A stretch of 40,922 nucleotides of DNA, taken from assembly GCA_028278505.1 (NCBI GenBank), contig JANQEG010000006.1, positions 1 to 40,922 of the forward strand, written 5' to 3'. How positions within the stretch are numbered: the first letter of the stretch is position 1; each line of letters starts with the position of its first letter. Below are positions 35,607 to 40,922 of the stretch, in pieces. The notes under the pieces are model-generated. The model saw nothing but the letters and a program-made list of their open reading frames with translations, searched no databases and was not told the DNA's origin. A program made the translations under genes and the position numbers. This DNA comes from Rhodobiaceae bacterium. Lineage in GTDB: Bacteria; Pseudomonadota; Alphaproteobacteria; Rhizobiales; JAKPQE01.

Positions 35607-37292
35607 CTACGCCGCGCTTTCCGCCGCTTCGGGCACGCCGACTTTGCCGGTTGTGTCCTTCGCGATGCCGTGGAACAGGACGGCGACGACCACGGTCAGT
35701 TCGTGATCGGCGATTTCAAGGAGTTCGCCGCCGCAATCGGCGACGGTGATGCGCACCGCCTCTTCGAAGTGGTCAAGCAGCGGGTTTTCCGGACCGTCGG
35801 CGAGCTGCGGCCGCCGGCCGCCGAATTTGAGCTCGACGATGTCGTCGGAAACCGTCGTATTGATCGCGATCTGGGCGCCGGGACCGCCGGCCGCGGTGAT
35901 CAGATAGGCCATGATCGCATCGACCGCCGCCTTGAACCGGAGCGGAGCCGCCCCGATGCCGGGCAGGAAGTCGTATTCGAGCGGCCCGGACACGATACCC
36001 TGCTCCTTTGCCGTGGTATGCCAGGACAGCAGATAGCGGTCGGGCAGGGGCGTGGTGTCGGCGCCGGAGATCGGGGCTGCGTCGGCGTTGGCCGTCGAAT
36101 TGGTGACGCGGTCCATATAGCGGGCGAGTCCGTCGAGCTGAAACGCCCGATAGGCCAGCATCTTCTCCGCCGTGCGGCGCTCCTCGATCGCCAGTTCGGC
36201 ATCGGCCTTGTGCCGGTTGACGGCGCGCACGAAGCGGCAGATGTCGAACAGGATCAATATCGTGCATTTTCGGGTGCTGTGCCCGGCCCGGTGTTCGGCG
36301 ATCACCAGCCTGATCTGACGCGGGCCGAAATTCGTGCGCACCGTGACCAGCCGCGAGGTCTTGTCCTCGCCGATGAAGTCGCCGATGAACCGATCTTGGC
36401 CGCCGCTTCTGCCGGTGGCCACGGGCCAGCCCAGTTCGACGAACGCGTCTGTCGATGAGATGCCGAAGAATTCGAGCGCAGAGTCGTTGGCGTAGTCGAT
36501 GGTCCTGCCGTCGATGAGTTTGATGATCGGGATGTCGCTGGCTTCCATGAACTTGCCGAAGGCTTCGGTTTCCTCGCGACGCGAGGACGATGCCGCGGCA
36601 ATCAGCATGTTGATCGCGTTGGCGACCTCGCCGATCTCATCGCGCCGCCGGCAGTCGAGCCGGTGCTCTTCGACATGCTCGATATCGGATATGGCGTGGA
36701 TAATGCCGTCGCGAAGCCGCGCCAGCGGGCGCAGGGCGAAATAGTAAAACGCTGCAAAAAACAACGCCAAGCCGGTCGCAACGCTGACGACCCCGGCCGT
36801 CGTTTTCTTGTAGACGGCGCTCAGCACCGCGTCCTGGCTCTGCCTGCGGTCGATCCGGACGACGAAATCATAGGCCAGGCCCGAGGGAATTCCCGAATAC
36901 CTCAGATCGATATGCTCGCCATTGGCCGCGCGGCGGTAGGCGGACTGGTTGATGCCGGCGATGTTCTCGGCATCCGGGCGATTTTTGCCGAATTCTCCGA
37001 CGATCCGGTCGCCTTCATCGACGATGTAGCCGCCGAGAACGACGCCTTCGAGCACCAGCCGGCGGCCGACATATTCGAGCTCTCCGGTGGTCGGCGCCCT
37101 GAGCGGCGTTGTGGCGAACCGGATCGCGGTCTTGATTTCCTTGAGAACGTTCTTGTAGGCGGTATCGGAATGGGTCTGGTAGGCAATCAGCGTCAAAATC
37201 GACACGGCGACGACCAGCGTTGCCGCGTAGACCAGCGCCAAGCGTATGGATAATCCATGCGGCGAAAGCCGTCTTTTCTTCGCTGATGTCAC
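35607..37292 (-). CDS. Membrane sensor: TM-sensor-TM-HAMP-PAS with degenerate kinase-like end
   Basis: A 561-residue inner-membrane sensor. TM1 is at 14-38, a periplasmic sensing domain at 39-163, TM2 at 165-188, HAMP at 189-240 (RPLARLRDGI, RRRDEIGEVANAINML) and PAS at 245-350 (ASDIPIIKLIDGRTIDYAND). A helix (365-395) leads to a C-terminal domain (about 415-545) whose course recalls a histidine kinase ATPase (LRFKAAVDAIMAYLITAAGG, ITVADCGGELLEI). It lacks an H-box His, an N-box Asn and the glycine-rich ATP lid. It is therefore probably not an active kinase. The start is GTG at 37292. It lies downstream of the MFS gene by 133 bases. Confidence 0.8.
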   Translation of the reverse strand: MTSAKKRRLSPHGLSIRLALVYAATLVVAVSILTLIAYQTHSDTAYKNVLKEIKTAIRFATTPLRAPTTGELEYVGRRLVLEGVVLGGYIVDEGDRIVGEFGKNRPDAENIAGINQSAYRRAANGEHIDLRYSGIPSGLAYDFVVRIDRRQSQDAVLSAVYKKTTAGVVSVATGLALFFAAFYYFALRPLARLRDGIIHAISDIEHVEEHRLDCRRRDEIGEVANAINMLIAAASSSRREETEAFGKFMEASDIPIIKLIDGRTIDYANDSALEFFGISSTDAFVELGWPVATGRSGGQDRFIGDFIGEDKTSRLVTVRTNFGPRQIRLVIAEHRAGHSTRKCTILILFDICRFVRAVNRHKADAELAIEERRTAEKMLAYRAFQLDGLARYMDRVTNSTANADAAPISGADTTPLPDRYLLSWHTTAKEQGIVSGPLEYDFLPGIGAAPLRFKAAVDAIMAYLITAAGGPGAQIAINTTVSDDIVELKFGGRRPQLADGPENPLLDHFEEAVRITVADCGGELLEIADHELTVVVAVLFHGIAKDTTGKVGVPEAAESAA

Positions 37293-37425
37293 CAGCGCGT
37301 CTCTCTGGTTGCGAGCCCGCCATCGGCAATCTAGGGCGAAAGTGGAAATAAATTGTTTAATCTGCGAATCGGTCGCGAACTGTCCACATAGCGCGATTTT
37401 TTTGCGTGGTTTCTACCGGCCGCGG

Positions 37426-38634
37426 TCAGGCGGTATGCCAGACGAGTTCCCGCCCGGCCTCCGGGTGCCGCGGGATCAGCCGCGCGAGCACCAGGCTGAC
37501 GCCGGCCATTGCGGCGCCGATCAGAAACACCGCCGCCGGGCTGACCAGCCAGATGAGGCCGAAGGCGGCCGGGATGATGACGGCGGCGATATGGTTGATG
37601 GTGAAGGCGACGCCCGCCGTCGGGGCGATGTCGGCCGGATCGGCGATCTTCTGGAAATAGGTCTTCATCGCGATCGCCATGGCGAAGAAGGCATGGTCGA
37701 GGACAAAAAGGCCGGCGGCGATCCAGGGATTGGCCACGAATGCATAGGCTGAGAAGACGCCGATCAGGCCGATATATTCCACCGTCAGCGCCCGCCGTTC
37801 GCCGACCTTGACGATGAACCGGCCGATCGCCGGTGCAAACAGCATGTTGACGGTGCAGTTGATCAGGAAAAGCGCTGATATCTCATGTACTTCGTAGCCG
37901 AACTTCTCGACCATCAGGAACCCGGCGAAGACCAGGAAAATCTGCCGCCTTGCGCCGCCCATGAAGGTGAGCGCGTAGTAGAGCCAGTAGCGCCGGCGCA
38001 GCACCAGGTGCTTTCGCTGCGGCGTCTCCTCGCGGAATTGCGGAAAGGCGGCCCAGAGAGTGGCGACGAGCACGGCGGTTGCGGCGCCGGCCAGCACAAA
38101 CACGGTCGAAAACGCCAGGTCGAAGGTCTTCCAGGCGAGGAAGATCAGCCCGTAGGTGACCAATTGGGCAAAGGCGCCGACCGCCAGAATGCGCCCCATC
38201 CAATGGGCCGCGGTCGCCTTGGGCAGCCATTGCAGCGACAGCGACTGGGCCATCGTCTCGTAGTAGTGGAAGCCGATCGACATCAGCACGGTGGTCACGT
38301 AAAGCCCGATCGCCGTCGGGAAATAGCCGGTCGCCGCGACCCCGGCGGCAAGCAGCAGCAGCGATATCAGCGCAAATGTCTGCTCACGCAGGATGAGCAG
38401 CACGAAGACCGCCGCAAACGCCAGGAATCCGGGGACTTCCCTGAGCGATTGCTGAATGCCGATCTCGCGGCCGGTAAAGCCGATGACGTCGACGGCGAAA
38501 TTGTTGAGCAGCGCCCACCAGGTCGCGAACGACAATTGCATCGCCGCGGCCATGATCATCAGCATCACCGCCGGGCCGCGCCAGCCGCCGATTTCAGCCG
38601 CGCGCGCCGGCGCGTTGAGCGGAAGCGAGGTCAT
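37426..38634 (-). CDS. MFS transporter
   Basis: A 402-residue inner-membrane protein with about 12 hydrophobic helices in two halves separated by a basic cytosolic loop (FREETPQRKHLVLRRRYWLY). The loop 2-3 region (FTGREIGIQQSLREVPGF) stands where the MFS GxxxDRxGR motif would be but is not canonical. The substrate cannot be told. The ATG at 38634 has AGGAG about 10 bases upstream and is preferred over a longer frame start at 38688. The downstream sensor gene on the same strand may be cotranscribed. Confidence 0.85.
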   Translation of the reverse strand: MTSLPLNAPARAAEIGGWRGPAVMLMIMAAAMQLSFATWWALLNNFAVDVIGFTGREIGIQQSLREVPGFLAFAAVFVLLILREQTFALISLLLLAAGVAATGYFPTAIGLYVTTVLMSIGFHYYETMAQSLSLQWLPKATAAHWMGRILAVGAFAQLVTYGLIFLAWKTFDLAFSTVFVLAGAATAVLVATLWAAFPQFREETPQRKHLVLRRRYWLYYALTFMGGARRQIFLVFAGFLMVEKFGYEVHEISALFLINCTVNMLFAPAIGRFIVKVGERRALTVEYIGLIGVFSAYAFVANPWIAAGLFVLDHAFFAMAIAMKTYFQKIADPADIAPTAGVAFTINHIAAVIIPAAFGLIWLVSPAAVFLIGAAMAGVSLVLARLIPRHPEAGRELVWHTA

Positions 38635-38866
38635 CTCGGCGAAGCTCCTGGAATGCGTGTGAGCGGGCGGCGCGGCGCCGGCCACCATAGTGCACCTGTG
38701 AACGAAAGGCGAAACGGAAAGTGTGAAGTAGCGGCCGGTTCGGCGCGCCGGCCGGTCGGTATCTTGACCCGCATTGCACGCGGCTTGCCGCCGGTGCTAT
38801 GAGGGCGCTTGGTCGCCCTGATGGGGTGAAACGATACCCGCACACCCATGAACGAAAGGCCCGCCC

Positions 38867-39154
38867 ATGTCGGTCGATCAGGCAATTGTCCGCCGCATCG
38901 CCCATCTCGCCCGCATCGCCGTCGACGACGCCGATCTCGACCATCTGAAGGACGAGCTGAACGGCATTCTCGGCTGGGTCGAGCAGTTGAACGAGATCGA
39001 TGTCGAGGGCGTCGAGCCGATGACCAGCGTCGTCGAAATGGCGATGAAGAAGCGCGCCGACATCGTCGATGACGGCTATATCGCCGATGAGGTGGTCAGG
39101 AACGCACCGATGAGCGAGGACGATTATTACGTCGTGCCGAAAGTGGTGGAGTAG
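38867..39154 (+). CDS. gatC: Aspartyl/glutamyl-tRNA amidotransferase subunit C
   Basis: A 95-residue GatC, the small subunit that wraps GatA and GatB in the transamidosome. The complex converts Glu-tRNA-Gln and Asp-tRNA-Asn to their amide forms. Family features are [20 protein letters not shown], the helix [20 protein letters not shown] and the C-terminal [16 protein letters not shown]. It is followed by gatA after 6 bases; gatB is not in the window. Confidence 0.96.
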   Translation: MSVDQAIVRRIAHLARIAVDDADLDHLKDELNGILGWVEQLNEIDVEGVEPMTSVVEMAMKKRADIVDDGYIADEVVRNAPMSEDDYYVVPKVVE

Positions 39155-39160
39155 GGGGCA

Positions 39161-40645
39161 ATGACCGACCTCACCAAGCTCACCATTGCCAGCGCCCGCG
39201 ACCTGCTGAACAGCCGCGAGATTTCCGCCGTCGAACTGACCGAGGCCTATCTCGGCGAAATCGCAACGGCCGGCGATCTCAACTGCTTCGTCACGGTGAC
39301 CGCGGAGCGGGCCCGGCAGATGGCCGCGGCCGCGGACGAAAAGCTTGCCCGCGAGGCCGGCGGGCCGCTTGAAGGCATTCCGCTCGCGGTCAAGGATCTG
39401 TTCTGCACCAGGGACGTGCTGACGACCGCATCGAGCCATATTCTCGACGGCTTCACGCCGCCTTACGAATCGACCGTCACCGCCAATCTCTGGGCCGACG
39501 GCGCGGTGATGCTCGGCAAGGCCAATTGCGACGAATTCGCCATGGGCTCGTCGAACGAGACCTCCTATTACGGCGACGTGGTCAATCCCTGGCACCGGCA
39601 CGGCGACGACGAGACGCGACTGGTGCCCGGCGGCTCGTCCGGCGGCTCGGCAGCCGCCGTCGCGGCCCGGCTCTGCCTCGGCGCGCTCGGCACCGACACC
39701 GGCGGCTCGATCCGCCAGCCGGCGGCGTTCACCGGCACCGTCGGCATCAAGCCGACCTATGGCCGCTGCTCGCGCTGGGGCATCGTCGCCTTTGCCTCCT
39801 CGCTGGATCAGGCCGGGCCTTTCACGCGCACCGTGCGCGACGCCGCGATCCTTTTGAAATCAATGGCTTCGCACGATCCGAAGGACACCACTTCGGTGGC
39901 CCTGCCGGTGCCCGACTATGAACGCGCCTTCGGCCGCCCGGTGAAGGGGCTGAAGATCGGCATCCCGAAGGAATACCGCGTCGACGGCATGTCCGACGAG
40001 GTCGAGGATCTGTGGCAGCAGGGCATCGGCTGGCTCAAGGCCGCCGGCGCCGAAATCGTCGATATCTCGCTGCCGCACACACGCTATGCGCTGCCGGCCT
40101 ACTACATCGTCGCGCCGGCCGAGGCGTCGTCGAACCTCGCCCGCTATGACGGCGTCCGCTACGGCCTGCGCATCGCCGACGACGACCTCATCACCGAATA
40201 CGAAAAAACCCGCGCCGCCGGCTTCGGCCGCGAGGTCAAGCGCCGCGTGCTGATCGGCACCTATGTGCTGTCGGCCGGATACTACGACGCCTATTATCTC
40301 AGGGCACAGAAGGTGCGGGCGCTCATCAAGCGCGATTTCGACGTGGTGTTCGACGCCGGCGTCGACGCCATCCTGACGCCGGCGACGCCGACGCCCGCCT
40401 TCGCGGTGGAGTCGATGGCGACCGCCTCGCCGATCGAGATGTACCTCAACGACGTCTTCACCGTGACCGCCAACATGTCCGGGCTGCCGGGCATCTCGGT
40501 GCCGGCGTCGCTCACCGACGACGGCCTGCCGCTCGGCCTGCAGCTGATCGGGCGCGCGTTCGACGAGACCATGCTGTTCCGCATCGGCCGGGTGATCGAG
40601 GACGCCGCCGGCTTCTTCTCGCCCGAGCGCTGGTGGGCGTCATGA
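39161..40645 (+). CDS. gatA: Aspartyl/glutamyl-tRNA amidotransferase subunit A
   Basis: The 494-residue amidase subunit that releases ammonia from glutamine for tRNA-dependent amidation. The Ser-cisSer-Lys triad is visible as Lys78 (IPLAVKDLF), Ser159 ([13 protein letters not shown]) and Ser183 ([14 protein letters not shown]), with the standard 24-residue spacing between the serines. A short insertion HRHGDDETR (about 145-153) precedes the Ser loop. Its stop overlaps the next start in an ATGA arrangement. Confidence 0.97.
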   Translation: MTDLTKLTIASARDLLNSREISAVELTEAYLGEIATAGDLNCFVTVTAERARQMAAAADEKLAREAGGPLEGIPLAVKDLFCTRDVLTTASSHILDGFTPPYESTVTANLWADGAVMLGKANCDEFAMGSSNETSYYGDVVNPWHRHGDDETRLVPGGSSGGSAAAVAARLCLGALGTDTGGSIRQPAAFTGTVGIKPTYGRCSRWGIVAFASSLDQAGPFTRTVRDAAILLKSMASHDPKDTTSVALPVPDYERAFGRPVKGLKIGIPKEYRVDGMSDEVEDLWQQGIGWLKAAGAEIVDISLPHTRYALPAYYIVAPAEASSNLARYDGVRYGLRIADDDLITEYEKTRAAGFGREVKRRVLIGTYVLSAGYYDAYYLRAQKVRALIKRDFDVVFDAGVDAILTPATPTPAFAVESMATASPIEMYLNDVFTVTANMSGLPGISVPASLTDDGLPLGLQLIGRAFDETMLFRIGRVIEDAAGFFSPERWWAS

Positions 40646-40922
40646 CCAGGCGGAACGTCGCCTCGGCCAGTCCCTATGAGCCGGCGATCGGCTTCTCGCG
40701 GGCGGTGCGCATCGGCAACACGGTCGCGGTCAGCGGCAGCGCGCCGATCGGTCCCGACGGCAACACCGTCGGCACCGGCGACGTGGCGGTCCAAGTGGAG
40801 CGCTGCTGCGCCATTGCCACCGACGTGCTCGCCGAGGTCGGCGCCGGGCTCGGCGACGTGATCCGCACCCGCACCTTCCTCGTGAACGCCGAGGACTGGG
40901 AGGCGGCCGGCCGTGCCCATGG
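40642..40922 (+). CDS. RidA/YjgF-family protein (partial, runs off the window)
   Basis: The ATG at 40642 overlaps the gatA stop, and the frame is open to the window edge (93 codons). It begins with a short polar stretch, then [34 protein letters not shown] and [16 protein letters not shown], the first two thirds of a Rid-family trimer subunit. RidA enzymes hydrolyse reactive enamine/imine intermediates; several Rid subgroups have other or unknown roles. The conserved late Arg and Glu lie beyond the edge, so the active site cannot be checked. Confidence 0.88.
   Translation, partial: MTRRNVASASPYEPAIGFSRAVRIGNTVAVSGSAPIGPDGNTVGTGDVAVQVERCCAIATDVLAEVGAGLGDVIRTRTFLVNAEDWEAAGRAH

Overview
The window is about 41 kb of GC-rich chromosomal DNA that reads as an alphaproteobacterium, most likely of the Hyphomicrobiales (Rhizobiales). 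Pointers to this are the purL-bolA-grxD run, a eukaryote-like NADP isocitrate dehydrogenase, an AlaX-type editing protein next to a mercaptopyruvate sulfurtransferase, a giant GPR/RgsE-like polar-growth protein, TTAA-N7-TTAA (CtrA-type) boxes, and intergenic palindromes of the kind scattered through such genomes. I cannot assign a genus. No tRNA, rRNA, CRISPR array, prophage or insertion sequence was seen; most genes are housekeeping.

Layout. 1-0.9 kb: a brnT-brnA toxin-antitoxin pair on the minus strand and the remnant of an SH3b-domain gene. 0.9-5.4 kb: a SAM methyltransferase diverging from purL, bolA and grxD. 5.4-8 kb: murI and trmJ overlapping by 4 bases, then an HxlR regulator diverging from a GFA-family protein. 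8.4-10.4 kb: a DUF899 thioredoxin-like protein and icd. 10.4-12.6 kb: gpt with a CinA-like MoCF-domain gene, diverging from sfsA. 13-18.9 kb (minus): an M24B aminopeptidase P, a six-helix cyclic-nucleotide-gated channel and alaS. 19.2-20.8 kb (plus): alaX and sseA. 21.6-24.2 kb: a DASS-type transporter followed by a two-domain universal stress protein. 24.3-26.5 kb: ligA. 26.9-32.1 kb (minus): a 1728-residue membrane-anchored repeat protein. 32.4-35.6 kb (plus): a small winged-helix-like protein, an Hpt phosphotransfer protein, a [2Fe-2S] ferredoxin, a ferredoxin-NADP reductase and a methyltransferase. 35.6-38.6 kb (minus): a TM-HAMP-PAS sensor with a degenerate kinase end and an MFS transporter. 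38.9-40.9 kb (plus): gatC, gatA and the start of a RidA-family gene cut by the window edge.

The most striking item is the giant protein at 26881-32067. By hand indexing, residues 281-1237 form 87 consecutive 11-residue repeats with no phase shift, and 76 of the 87 first positions are I, L, V, M or F. Two transmembrane helices precede the array and a separate C-terminal domain follows it. A perfect TTAA-N7-TTAA box lies between this gene and the divergent small gene, and a near match precedes the Hpt gene, which suggests cell-cycle control of the locus. Other points of interest are the DASS transporter with an altered first SNT motif linked to a stress protein, an orphan sensor that has lost the recognisable kinase motifs, two identical 10-bp palindromes 20 bp apart upstream of purL, and several families of intergenic palindromic repeats, two of them in paired or tandem arrangements.
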